64,000 nt of DNA from NCBI GenBank assembly GCA_963576735.1, contig OY755190.1, forward strand, positions 2,349,695 to 2,413,694, in the 5' to 3' direction. Position 1 is the stretch's first letter, and each line of letters opens with the position of its first letter. This DNA is from Bedellia somnulentella (lineage: Eukaryota; Arthropoda; Insecta; Lepidoptera; Bedelliidae). Shown here piece by piece: positions 53,156 through 63,389 of this stretch. The translations under genes and the position numbers were made by a program. The notes under the pieces were generated by a model, which was not told the origin of the DNA, did no database searches, and saw only the letters and a list, made by a program, of their open reading frames with translations.

Positions 53156-53736
53156 TACTGAGTTGTCAAAGTTACGCACACCGATCAATAATCTCTTTAA
53201 CAAAGCCAAAAACTCCAGAAAACCAGATGACTGGGAGGAATACAAATGATTCCTAAGAAAATACAAAAAACTCACTAGATCACGCAGAAGGAAAGCTTGG
53301 CGGAAATACTGCGAATCAATAGAATCTAATAATAAGGCGGCGAGAATCAGGAATCTCCTGGCTTCAGATAATAATCTCACCGTAGGGCCGCTAAAAAATA
53401 CCAGATGAAACATACACTACCACACATACAGAAACACACAAATTGCTACTGGAATGCCACTTCCGAGACTGCCGTCACACTGATGAAGTGTCCTGGCCTG
53501 AGGAACCAATCAGCAGCCCCACGAACATAGATGTATCCCAATCTGAAAAGATAGTCACACAAGATATAGTTGAATGGGCAATCAAACCTTCAGCCCCTTC
53601 AAATCGCCGGGTCTGGACGGTATAATTCCGGCACTACTGCAGTGGGCCAGAGATATCATCACCCCATATTTGGTGAAACTTTACCAATCGTGCATAGCGC
53701 ACAGATATACCCCCCCTACCATGGCGGGAGGTTAAA
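53156..53736 (+). pseudogene. LOA-type LINE linker and RT start, frameshifted
   Basis: Reads NKAKNSRKPDDWEEYK, stop, FLRKYKKLTRSRRRKAWRKY, RNLLASDNNLTVGPLKN, then in other frames VSWPEEPISSPTN, FSPFKSPGLDGI (RT motif 1, joined only after a shift near 53590) and IIPALLQWARDIITPYLVKL. At least one nonsense codon (53263) and three frameshifts occur in 580 bases. Confidence 0.7.
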
Positions 53737-55470
53737 GTGACCTTCATTCCCAAACCTGGAAAATCCGACTATACAGACCCCAAATCCTTTAGACCCATCA
53801 GCCTAACTTATTTTCTCTTAAAAACACCAGAGAGACTCCGTGATAGGTTCATTAGAGAGGAGATATTAACAAAAAAGCCCCTACATACTCATCAGCATGC
53901 CTACACGAAGGACAAATCAACCGAAACAGCTCTCCACATAGTTGTTTCCAAAATTGAGTGTGCTCTCAGCACTAAATTGTCCTCATTATGCACCTTCACA
54001 GATATTGAAGGTGTCTTCGATAAAACTAATATCCCAAGTATCAATAAAGCCCTGAAAAAAATCCATGTTAATCCCACACTGCGAGGCTGGATAGTAAACA
54101 TGTTGAAACTCAGAGCGGTACAAATAACTGTTAATGACACCAACAGAGCGGTGGTGACAAGGGGTTGTCCTCGAGGAGGTGTTTTATCCCCACTGCTCTG
54201 GAACATGGTGGTCGACTCTCTCATTAAAAGACTAAACATGCAAGGCTACATAACTATTGGCTATGCAGACGACCTCACTATTCTCATAAATGGAAACCAT
54301 GCGAACACCCTCTGCAATCAAATGGGTCACGCTTTGAGGGTGGTTGAAAAATGGTGTAAAGATTTTGACCTACACGTCAATCCCAAGAAGACTGAACTAA
54401 TTCTCTTTACTCGCAAACGGAAACTACCGCCGTTTGACCCTCGTAAGTTGTTTGGCACGCAACTTACCTTATCCAAAACAGTAAAATATCTAGGAATCAC
54501 CCTAGATGATAAACTTAACTGGAAACCACACTTAGAAAAGGTAATAAAAAAAGCCAGCGCAACCCTTTGGCAATGTAAAAGAATCTTGGGTAAGAACTGG
54601 GGACTCAAACCGAGAATAACACACTGGCTTTATACCACTGTCATCAGACCGGTGATAACCTACGGAGCTCTGATCTGGTGGCCAAGAACGAAACTTGTTA
54701 CAGCCCAACATGAATTAGACAAGATGCAACGACAGGCTTGTCTAGCAATAACGGGCTGCATGTGCACTACGCCTACAGCCGCACTACAAGCCTTACTTAA
54801 TCTCCCCACACTGTATTTATACATACAGCAAGAAGCAGCCATCTCTGCTCTAAGACTACAGAGAGCAGGACACCTAAGCAATGACTCCAGAATCCTACAT
54901 ACTGAAATACTCACAGAAGCGTTGAAAGACCAGCCCCTATTGGCCGCTCCGTGTGATAGGATCACCAAAACTATTAGATCCAAACATAACTATCGGGTTA
55001 TACTTGACGAAGAAAAGTCAGACTTCCCTGGCTCAAAGGAGTTACGTGTGTATACTGATGGGTCTAAGACCAATCAAAGCACAGGGGCTGGCACACACTC
55101 CCTAGATCTAAATATAAGCATATCAAAAAGCTTGGGCCAATATAACACTGTTTTTCAGGCAGAATGTCTTGGAATCATCCAAGCTGCCCAGGCTATAAAA
55201 GCAAGAAAAATCTCAGAAATGACCATAAAAATCATAGCGGACAGCACTCCTGTCCTGCAAGCCCTCAATCGAAGCGAATACACTTTAGGTCTAATCCTGG
55301 AATGTCACCAAGCCTTAGAAGAAGTGGCGCAGGACAACAATATCATCCTGCAATGGATAAAAGGCCATAGTGGGTCCTTAGGCAACGATGCGGCTGATGA
55401 GCTGGCTAGAGGGGGATCGGCTATGTCTCTGTACGAACCCGAACCCATAATACCTCTTCCATTCAACTAG
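53737..55470 (+). pseudogene. LOA-type LINE reverse transcriptase and RNase H
   Basis: A 577-residue open frame. Residues 1-20 carry TFIPKPGKSDYTDPKSFRPI; about 85-110 motif A (FTDIEGVFDKTN, catalytic D kept); about 145 CPRGGVLSPLLWNMVVD; about 174-180 GYADDLTI with the catalytic DD; about 205 LHVNPKKTELILF; about 245 VKYLGITLDDKLNWKPHL. RNase H follows from about 437: VYTDGSK, AECLGIIQAAQ, IIADSTPVLQAL and LQWIKGHSGSLGNDAADELA, with D, E, D and D. The ATG is arbitrary because ORF2 begins at 45950. The frame ends at an in-frame TAG after LPFN, and the tail continues beyond it. Both catalytic centres look intact, although the rest of this copy is broken. Confidence 0.85.
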
Positions 55471-55975
55471 CTGCGCACGTGGCTAAGGGAACGCACACGA
55501 ACCCTAGCTAACGTGTGTTGGCAAGGCACGTCTGGCTGCAGACAGTCTAAAGAGGCAATGCCAACTCTTAAGAAAAATCTGACCAGATATGCCTTACGCC
55601 TTAGCAGACCAAATCTACGAACTCTAGTGGGTGTTATCACAGGGCACTATGCCCTAAACAAACACTTCCACACTCTAGGCATCACCGACAGCCCTCTGTG
55701 CCGTGCGTGCATGGAGGCGGACGAAACGGTCACTCATGTGCTCCAGGAATGCAACGGAGTACCTGATATCTGAAATAACACCATCGGATCCAAAAAGTCG
55801 CTACCAGAGGCAATGGCTGACCTGGATAAGCTTTTGTCCTTCTGGTCGGAATTAGGTTGGGAAACTTAAACGGCCAAATGGCCCACGTACTATGGCCTAC
55901 CTCGTAGCTGGGTTAAGTGCGGAAACCTGAGGCGATTAGTGCCCACCAATAATAATAATAATAATAATTTATAGG
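55471..55975 (+). pseudogene. LOA-type LINE C-terminal CCHC region and 3' end
   Basis: After the TAG the same frame continues LRTWLRERTRTLANVCWQ and, from 55513, KNLTRYALRLSRPNLRTLVG and CRACMEADETVTHVLQEC, a C-x2-C-x(9)-H-x(4)-C finger. A second stop at 55771 is followed by a further open stretch (MADLDKLLSFWSELGW). The element ends in AAT repeats at 55948-55970. Confidence 0.75.
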
Positions 55976-56185
55976 CGTAGGGATGTGACGACCCCACCGC
56001 CCATTGTTGGAATGGCAGGATGAAATGTTTACCAGCTTGCCATTCCAGCAATGCAAATAGTCAGCGCTTGAGTTTGTAGGTGTTGACCGTGTCTACAAAC
56101 TGGTCTCAGCGCAAAATAGAGCAATAACGGTCTCCCCGGGGCAAGTGAGTGAAACCCCGGGTGAATCTTTGCTCATCGTAATGGT

Positions 56186-58960
56186 ATGCAAGACGACGAT
56201 GAGCGTATAGGGCCGCTCCCCAGGGGTTATCGCTGGGGCGCGTCTGGAGCTGGGGCTGGACGTGGCAGCATGCGGTCCCCCAGCCGTCCCAGACCGGCCC
56301 GACCACCTGGCCGGTCTGCACGACCACCTCAGCCACCAGATGGCTTGGCATCGGTTGGGACTGGGGCAACTCAGTCCCAGCAGTCGGTGCCCGCCGCTGG
56401 TGGAGCTAGGCGCCGCATGGCATGGACGGTTGATATGAATAGAAATGCCATGCGGGCCTACCTTAGGGCCTCAGGATCAAGAACTGAGCGGACGGGTTAT
56501 CGGGCAGCAATGTTCCGCGAATTTCAGCGGCTGGAGCCCAATTTGACCGTCACAGAACAAAACCTGGCGGATCGAGTTCGGTACATACAGCGCTCAGAAC
56601 TGTTTAGCACTACCGAACTCGAACAATTGCGACGCGAGGCTGTTCCCCCGCTAGACGAAGAGCCACCTTTGCAGGTTCTCCCTCCAGTCCCTGAACGGGA
56701 AGTACGGAGGGAGCCAATTGCTAACCTGCCGGATGTGGGTGGTGCGGAAAGCGATTGGGGAACAGTCTCCCTGGATTTGGATTTGGTGAGGAGCGCACTC
56801 GAAGAGACGATCCTGGAATATCGCCAAGTGCCTCTCGAAAGGAGGCCAAGGCTGCCCCGAGTTCCTCTCAGCATCAAGGTTCGGGATGTCGTTGAGGCCG
56901 TCAATAACATGCTGCCCTCATTTTTAGAGAGCAGCATGGACCTTTGGGATACGGATTCAATTCTCTTTGGCGCCGCAATGACAGTTTGTCAATTTGTCGG
57001 CGTCAGGATGCCGCCAACAAGAGCTGGTGGCTCCCGCCAGGCTGGCAGTACTAGTCCCAGGACTAGAACTAGACCAGCCTGGATGAGGCGGATTGAAAGC
57101 CGTATCACAAGGGCCAGGGTCCTCATCGGCAAACTGACCAGCTTCAGATCAGGCAACAATAGGCCGAGGGTGGTGCGCTTCGTCAGGGAGGCATTCCCTG
57201 GTGAGAATGTCTTTGACAACTCACCGGAGTTTGCCTGTAGACTGGTGGAGCGCATCGATGATCTGAAGCAGAAGATCGCTGCTTGGGGTAAGCGAATTAG
57301 GCGATATTCTGAAAGGGTAAAGAGAGACCAACAGAATCGTCTCTTCATGAGTGACCAGAAGAAGTTCTACAGAACTTTGAAGCGTCCCGATGTGGTTTCG
57401 ACGGGTCAGCGACCGGAAAAAGCCGACGTAGTTGCCTTTTGGCGTGGGCTTTGGTCGCTGCCTGTTGATCACGAAGAGGGCCGATGGTTCGAGGCGGTCG
57501 AGGGAGCGTGCGAGCCCATAGCGCCCATGAACCCCGTCAACATATCCGAGGAGGATGTGGTGGCTGCGATCCGTAAGGCTCCGAACTGGAAAAGTCCAGG
57601 GCCGGACGGATTGCACCATTACTGGTTGAAGGGGTTCACGCGCTGTCACGCTACTCTCGCCCGTCAGTTCCAAAGCGCCCTCGAGAGTGGGACACTCCCG
57701 AACTTCTTAACTACTGGGGTCACTCATTTAGCTCCAAAGAGCGATGCTACCGCGGATCCATCACAATACCGCCCCATTACTTGTCTTTGTACAATTTACA
57801 AGACCTTGACGTCCGTTCTGAGCTCCAAGATTACTCAACATATTGTTGATAACAATGTGATATCTGGAGCTCAGAACGGACGTAGGGGCGGTAGTCGCGG
57901 TAGCAAGGAGCTGCTCCTCATCGACGCGGTCGTAGGCCAACTGGTCAAACGCAACCGTCGGAACTTCTCCGCTGGCTGGATAGACTACAGGAAGGCGTTC
58001 GATTCGGTACCTCATACATGGCTCATGAGGGTCCTCGAGCTGTACAAAATTGATAGTGCAGTTCGACACTTCCTCGGGCAGTGTATGGGGTGCTGGAGAA
58101 CGATCCTGAGTTTAGACGGTCAGCGGATGACGGATGCGGATGACCGAATTGATATAAGGCGAGGGATTTTCCAGGGCGATTGCCTGAGTCCAGTTTGGTT
58201 TTGCTTGGCCCTGAATCCTCTAAGTACACTCTTGGAGAATTCGGGGACAGGCTTTCAGTTTCGGAGAGGCGGACCACGCTTGCCTCATCTCCTTTACATG
58301 GATGACCTGAAGCTTTACGCCCCCACGGCTGACAGATTGGCGGAGCTACTGACGATCACTAACGATTTCAGTGGTTCCGTCAAGATGGGGCTCGGGGTCG
58401 ATAAGTGTGCGGTCATCCATGTTGAGAAGGGGCATGTCGTGCACTCTGATGGTGTCGATGTCGGCACCAATCATTTGAGGGCACTCTCCGAGGCTGAAAC
58501 ATACCGGTATCTGGGCATGTCACAAACCATCGGTGTGAAGGTGGCAGACGTGAAACAGGGTGTTTGCGAGGAGTTTTATGAACGCCTGAAAAGTGTGCTT
58601 AATAGCTACTTGTCAGGCGTTAATAAGATCCGAGCCATTAACTCCTGGGTCATGCCTGTACTGATGTACACATTTGGCGTGCTCAGATGGACTCAGACCG
58701 AACTCGACGCTCTGGACAGACGAGTCCGCACGATGATGACCTCTCATCGAATGCATCATCCGAGGTCGTCGGTTATGAGATTGTATATCCCGCGGAAGTG
58801 TGGTGGTCGAGGCCTCTTGAGTGCCAAAACCATGCACAACCGCGAGGTATGCAACCTCAGAAACTATTTTTTGACGATGACGGATGATAGTATTCGTTGG
58901 CCTCACAGGATTGGCGAACCCCGGAGGTACTTAGCACCTCTGATCGGGAGTCCGTATGGA
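56186..58960 (+). CDS. R4/Dong-type LINE protein, N-terminal and RT part
   Basis: An open frame of 982 codons, of which about the first 925 are genuine. The N-terminal 100 residues are basic, proline/arginine-rich. Residues 100-420 form a helical region before the RT. RT motifs: NWKSPGPDGLHHYWLKG (about 470), SQYRPITCLCTIYKTLTSVL (about 530), motif A FSAGWIDYRKAFDSVPHTWL (about 595), RRGIFQGDCLSPVWFCLALN (about 660), catalytic LLYMDDLKLYA (about 705), YRYLGMSQTIGVKV (about 773). After about 58900 the correct protein moves to the frame at 58897-59739; the last about 60 codons of this frame are read-through. Catalytic aspartates are intact. ATG 56186 is the first in the frame, in a suitable context after a 200-base leader. 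Confidence 0.8.
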
Positions 58961-59739
58961 AAGAGAAGGAGCTGCACGGGAGGTTTTACAAGGTGCTTCA
59001 CGAACCTTTCGTGGACCGTAAAGCCTCCCTGCATTGGCTGCGTTTCGGGGACCTCTTTGGGGAAACCGAAGGTTTTGTCTGTGCAATACAAGACCAGGTT
59101 ATCAAGACGCGGAACTATCGGAAACACATCCTAAAGGACGGTACCACAGACATCTGTCGAGCATGTGGCCGTCCCGGAGAGTCACGTAGGCATGTTATTT
59201 CCGGTTGTTCGGCTCTTGCTAACACTGAGTACTTGCACAGACACAACCAAGCAACCAAAATCCTGCATCAGGAGCTCGCTCTAAAATACGGACTCTTGCA
59301 AAAGAGGCTGCCGTATTACAAGTATCTGCCGGAGCCAATCCTAGAAAACGACCGTACCAAAATCTATTGGGACCGATCTGTTATCACGGACAGGACTATT
59401 CTAGCGAATAAGCCTGATATCGTGGTATGGGATCGGTCGCAGTCGAGGGTATTTCTAGTGGATGTCACTATCCCTCATGACGAGGGTCTCGTGAAAGCCG
59501 AAACCGAGAAGCGTCGGAAATATCTCGATCTGGCTCACGAGATCACCGATATGTGGGGTGTGACTTCGACAGAAATAATCCCAATTGTTTTGTCCGCGAA
59601 CGGGTTAATTCCAACCAGCCTCGCGACCAACTTGAGGCGGTTGGATTTCTGTGGCGTGTCGGTTCCAGCACAAATGCAGAAAGCGGTGCTGCTCGATACG
59701 GCTCGGATCGTCCGTCGGTTTTTGAACCTGACTCCCTGA
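58897..59739 (+). CDS. R4/Dong-type LINE protein, C-terminal CCHC and restriction-like endonuclease
   Basis: The real continuation of the preceding frame after a +1/-1 shift. It reads ESVWKEKELHGRFYKVLHEP, then CRACGRPGESRRHVISGC (C-x2-C-x(8)-H-x(4)-C), a zinc motif placed before the endonuclease in R2/R4-type elements. The PD-(D/E)xK-like site PDIVVWDRSQ, VFLVDVTIPHDEGL follows at about residues 173-196, with the K of KAETEKRRKY downstream. Such enzymes nick the target DNA to prime reverse transcription. The frame ends LNLTP and the catalytic residues look intact. Confidence 0.8.
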   Translation: MASQDWRTPEVLSTSDRESVWKEKELHGRFYKVLHEPFVDRKASLHWLRFGDLFGETEGFVCAIQDQVIKTRNYRKHILKDGTTDICRACGRPGESRRHVISGCSALANTEYLHRHNQATKILHQELALKYGLLQKRLPYYKYLPEPILENDRTKIYWDRSVITDRTILANKPDIVVWDRSQSRVFLVDVTIPHDEGLVKAETEKRRKYLDLAHEITDMWGVTSTEIIPIVLSANGLIPTSLATNLRRLDFCGVSVPAQMQKAVLLDTARIVRRFLNLTP

Positions 59740-60017
59740 CCCCGACCGACTGTGCTTTTGTCGGGGAGTACCGCTTCTCCCATTTAAAATTTATATTTTC
59801 ATTTTCGGCCATGGGAGAGGCGAGGAACTAAAAATCATGCATAATAATAGCCCTCGCACCAGGTGTTAGATGCTGTTTTTTGCTCCCGCACTGGATGAGA
59901 ATCAAGGACGGGGACTTATAAGCCCCGTATCGCGCTGAAGGTGTTAAGAGAAGAAATTTACTAATATTATTAAATTTTTTGTTTTATTTTTAAGTCCTTG
60001 ACAAAATAATAAACAAA

Positions 60018-60094
60018 ATGCCATCGTGTGTGTTTCGGAAGTGTACCAATAATGACTCTGAAGAAAACAAAATACAAAGAATCACGTACCACAT
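60018..60094 (+). pseudogene. THAP-domain first exon, orphan
   Basis: ATG in context AAAATG opens a C-x4-C pair (CVFRKC), then RITYH, and a GTGAGA donor begins at 60095. The exon leaves phase 2 (25 codons plus 2 bases), as does the THAP exon at 12843-12913. No second exon with FPKD is found before the Penelope-like fragment starts at about 60190. Confidence 0.5.
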
Positions 60095-60189
60095 GTGAGA
60101 ATGCAAGTATATTTAGATTATATAATATATTTCAAATTTTTCAAACATCATCATTTGTCATTAAAATAATAACTATATCTCATTGAACT

Positions 60190-61180
60190 ATTATTACTAG
60201 CGTATAGAACAGACGCAACGAACCGGGTCTTTTGCGCCGTGCGTTGTTGCCATAAACCAATTAGTCACACAGTTTATAGGAAACCCACCCACACTGATAG
60301 GTACCTCAATGGTGACTCACACCACCATCCATCTCAGTTAGCTACTGTTGGTAAAACTTTGTTTCAGAGAGCCAAACATCTTTGTGACGAACACCATCTT
60401 GCTGGAGAGCTCAGTCATGTGAAACAAGTTCTTCACAACAACAAGCTGAAATTGCCCCGCCAACGTCACCGCTCCTCCGATAAACCACCTACTGTTGCAC
60501 CTGCAACTCTACCTTTTGTAAAGGGTGTAACAGACAAAATTAGTACTGTGTTACAGCGTGCTTCCATTAAGACCTACTTCAAGCCGCACCAAAAGATAAG
60601 TCAGTTTCTAAGACCTATCAAATGTCAGATCCCTTTACAAGATGCAGGCGTTTACAAACTAGACTGTGAGTGTGGTCTTTCATACATCGGCCAAACAAAG
60701 CGTAGTGTAGCAACTCGCGTTAGAGAACATATTGCTGATATGAAGAATAGGCGTCCTGGAAGATCTGCTTTGTGTGAACACACCTTCGATAAGCCAAACC
60801 ACCACATGCGTTTTGACAAACCTACAATTCTAGCAAAAGAGAATCGATTGATACCTAGAATGATACGCGAGTCTATTGAAATAAAGAAACATCCAAACTT
60901 CAATAGAGATGATGGTTGGCAATTACCACCTGCTTGGAACCCGATCATTAGCACAACCAAGCGAGGGAAGAACACTAGCAAGACTCCAGATAACATTAGC
61001 TCTTTTTGTACATAGCAAATATTAAACGCAAATGTAACTTAAAATTTTGTGAAGGTAGTTAGTATTAATAATTTTATAGTACTGTATAATGACAAATAAC
61101 ACCTCAGTCTTCCCGTGACCATGATAACTATAAAGTTTTCGAAACGTCGGGCTTTAAAAATAATGTAATAATACGCGATT
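60190..61180 (+). mobile_element. Penelope-like element, 5'-truncated
   Basis: Only the end of the protein and the 3' region remain. The 3' non-coding part contains TTTTCGAAACGTCGGGC (61136-61152) and GCGATTAAAATATCCG, sequences typical of Penelope-like element ends. The reverse transcriptase core is missing. Confidence 0.75.
60239..61015 (+). pseudogene. Penelope-like protein C-terminus with GIY-YIG endonuclease
   Basis: A 258-residue frame whose ATG is internal; coding begins upstream at about 60190. YRKPTHTDRYLNGDSHHHPS and LFQRAKHLC are the characteristic region after the Penelope RT. Residues about 137-240 form the GIY-YIG domain: GVYKLDCECGLSYIGQTKR, ATRVREHIADM with the conserved R, and ESIEIKKHPNFNRDDGW with the catalytic E, plus the CEC and H-rich linker found in the group. 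The enzyme nicks DNA during integration. This fragment is intact over its length but lacks an RT. Confidence 0.8.
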
Positions 61181-61984
61181 AAAATATCCGAAAATCAAAA
61201 GTTGTTTCAATTATAATGTGCAATCGTGAAAATCTTAGAAAATACTATGTACTTACTTCATTGTTCCTACCCACATTCAATCGTTATTTTAATTTTAGTA
61301 ACAATAAGTTCCTAAGTATAAAAATAGTTTGTCATTTCCCTTTATAACTCTAGCTATAATACCTCAATACTACAATTTAAAACGTTCTTACTTTATTGTT
61401 GAAGACGTCCGTGGCCGAGTGGATCGGTGAATAGCTTTTCATTCTGGAGGTTGCGGGTTTGATCTCCGCTGAGAGCAAGTATTATATTATATTAAATAAA
61501 TCTCTAAGTTAGTATCCCATAATACAAGTGTTACTTAGTTATGTCCGAACGTGATTGTAATTTTATTTATTAATACCACAAAAACGAACCAATCAGAATA
61601 AGTGTAGGCGAGCAATCAGAAATCAGCCAATCAGCATTAAAGAAGTACAATCTTACTAAACCAACTAGTTTTTTTGCAAAAAACCTAGTAAGATTAGAAA
61701 ATATTATAACCGTTGTCTAATTATCCGGATTTTTACAAAATCCCTAGGTTTTTTGCAAAAAACCTAAACATCAAATCATCATACGACATATATAACTCAA
61801 TGCTATATCTTTTATGTGCATGTCCTTTCAGATTTAAAAAGCCAATGAGTTTTGAATCTGACAGAGTTCATCGAGTTTCACTTAAAATCTTATTAAAACT
61901 AGAAAAGGTTTTATTTAATTAAAAAGTGAGATTCATGGAAGTGGTGTTTTGATGAGAGTTTGGTTACAAAACATTTATGTTTAC
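61181..61984. other. Unassigned; short palindromes
   Basis: AGGTTTTTTGCAAAAAACCT (61747-61766) is a perfect palindrome, and its half TTGCAAAAAACCTAG occurs also at 61672. AT-rich, without genes apart from the tRNA-like piece. Confidence 0.45.
61402..61474 (+). repeat. tRNA-derived sequence (SINE head or tRNA pseudogene)
   Basis: A box TGGCCGAGTGG at 61412-61422 and B box GGTTTGATCTC at 61456-61466 with the pairing GCGGG-TTTGATC-TCCGC. The acceptor halves (GACGTCC and GAGAGCA) do not pair. No SINE body that I recognise follows. Confidence 0.45.
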
Positions 61985-62200
61985 ATTCATACATATTCTT
62001 AATTAGTAGACTATAAAAGAAGGGGTTGCCAGTGCTTGAGAGTCAAAACTCCCTCAGCCACTTTTTGAAGTTAAGTAGAGAAAAAACAGTAAGTAAAGGA
62101 TGTTGGATTAAAAGGATAAAGTATCTATTAAATAACTTCAAAAGCCTAAGTTGCTTTTAACAATGCGCGGGTAGAAAAATATTGGTGCTATAAGCCGAAA
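61985..62200 (-). repeat. SINE-B, heavily diverged
   Basis: ATTCATACATATTCTTAATT, GAAGGGGTTGCCAGTGCTTGAG and CCCTCAGCCACTTTTTGAAG keep the order of a minus-strand copy. Confidence 0.5.
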
Positions 62201-63080
62201 TTCCCCGCATCTTATTTAAATTATATAATATATTTTTTGCAGCAGAAAGGTACACAATAGTTTTCACTTTTTTCGGTCGGCTAACTATTTTCTTAGTTAA
62301 AGTGGTAAGAGCTCCGAAACACACGAAAAAATGATTAATTTTGGACAACTTATTTATCTTGTTTCTATGAAGATAACCAATTTATTAAAAAGGAATAGTT
62401 AGTAATGTGCTTTTTATAAAATATTCCTTATAAATAAGTTTGAATTTGTTTTTCTTTGAACTTAATCTCGGCTGACAACCGTGCGAGCGGGACACACTCC
62501 TCCAGTTGGGGCTCTTGTTTTAGGACGTTTCTCTGCTTGCCAGTGTTCAAAAGATTACAAGCTTTATTGCGAGTTAATAAATTGCATTATTGTGTATATT
62601 TTCAATATTTTCGTGAGTGCTTTTCTCCTGTTTAGTTAGTACCTTCATGTTGAGATTTTACTGATGAAAATATGGTTGGAACTAAACGAGTGCCGAACGA
62701 ACTGTTGTTCGAATTTAAACATGTCCATGTATGTTAATTTTGTTTGATTTCCCTTTCAAACTGTCAAAGGTAAAAAACCCATTCAATAAGGTTTCCTGAA
62801 GGGGTTTCCCTATCTTGTGGGTATATAAAACTAACCTAAAAACCCTCATAAGATAAAGCGCTTAGGGGCCCAGGTTAAGGATTCAATTATTTTCTGAGTC
62901 TTTATTCAAATTATGGAAACTAACATCTGTCGAAATTTCACATCTACCATCAGCGGTTAAAGCTGCGCATGCGTCTATACCTCAGTCAGTATGGTCTTCT
63001 CCAATTGGCCTAGACCTCGCTTTTTTAACATACCCTTTTTATATTATAAATCGATAAAGGACATCAAACTTAACAACTTT
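62201..63080. other. No gene recognised
   Basis: AT-rich unique sequence; frames are short and without features. Confidence 0.5.
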
Positions 63081-63084
63081 GCCT

Positions 63085-63347
63085 ATAATAAAAAAAAATA
63101 AAAAATAAAAATATCTTTATTAACATAATTAATTTAACAAAGTACATGAGCAATGGTTCCCGCACTAGGTTAAATCCTGTATTGCGGGTAACCTTACACG
63201 ATAGTTTTATAATTTAAACATTTATTTTTTTTTAAAATTAAGACTAAGTTTAACACTAAAAATCACACAGATAAGCTATGTGAATATTACTACTATTTTA
63301 TAAATAAAAAAATATAGAAAAGAAACTTATACTAATAGAATGTGTGT

Positions 63348-63389
<42 letters not shown>

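Larger units (their letters stand above)
44269..55975 (+). mobile_element. LOA-clade LINE, split by a reverse-oriented LINE
   Basis: 5' part 44269 to about 46890, 3' part about 53155-55975; the 6.3 kb between is another LINE with its own insertion. Order: ORF1 (DUF4780-like), APE endonuclease, RT with GYADD, RNase H, CCHC end and an AAT-repeat tail at 55948-55970. The LOA assignment rests on the GYADD box with CPRGGVLSPLLW, the C-terminal RNase H and the ORF1 type. Several stops and frameshifts make it inactive. Confidence 0.75.
55972..59945 (+). mobile_element. R4/Dong-type LINE with restriction-like endonuclease
   Basis: A single-ORF, GC-rich element of about 4 kb lying directly after the AAT repeat that ends the LOA LINE. 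The RT has YMDDLKLYA, and the protein ends in a CCHC motif and a PD...D endonuclease instead of an N-terminal APE. This combination with NWKSPGPDGLHHYWLKG fits the R4/Dong clade, and Dong elements are known to target TAA repeats. The 3' untranslated sequence runs to about 59945, where AT-rich sequence resumes. One frameshift near 58900-58960. Confidence 0.75.
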
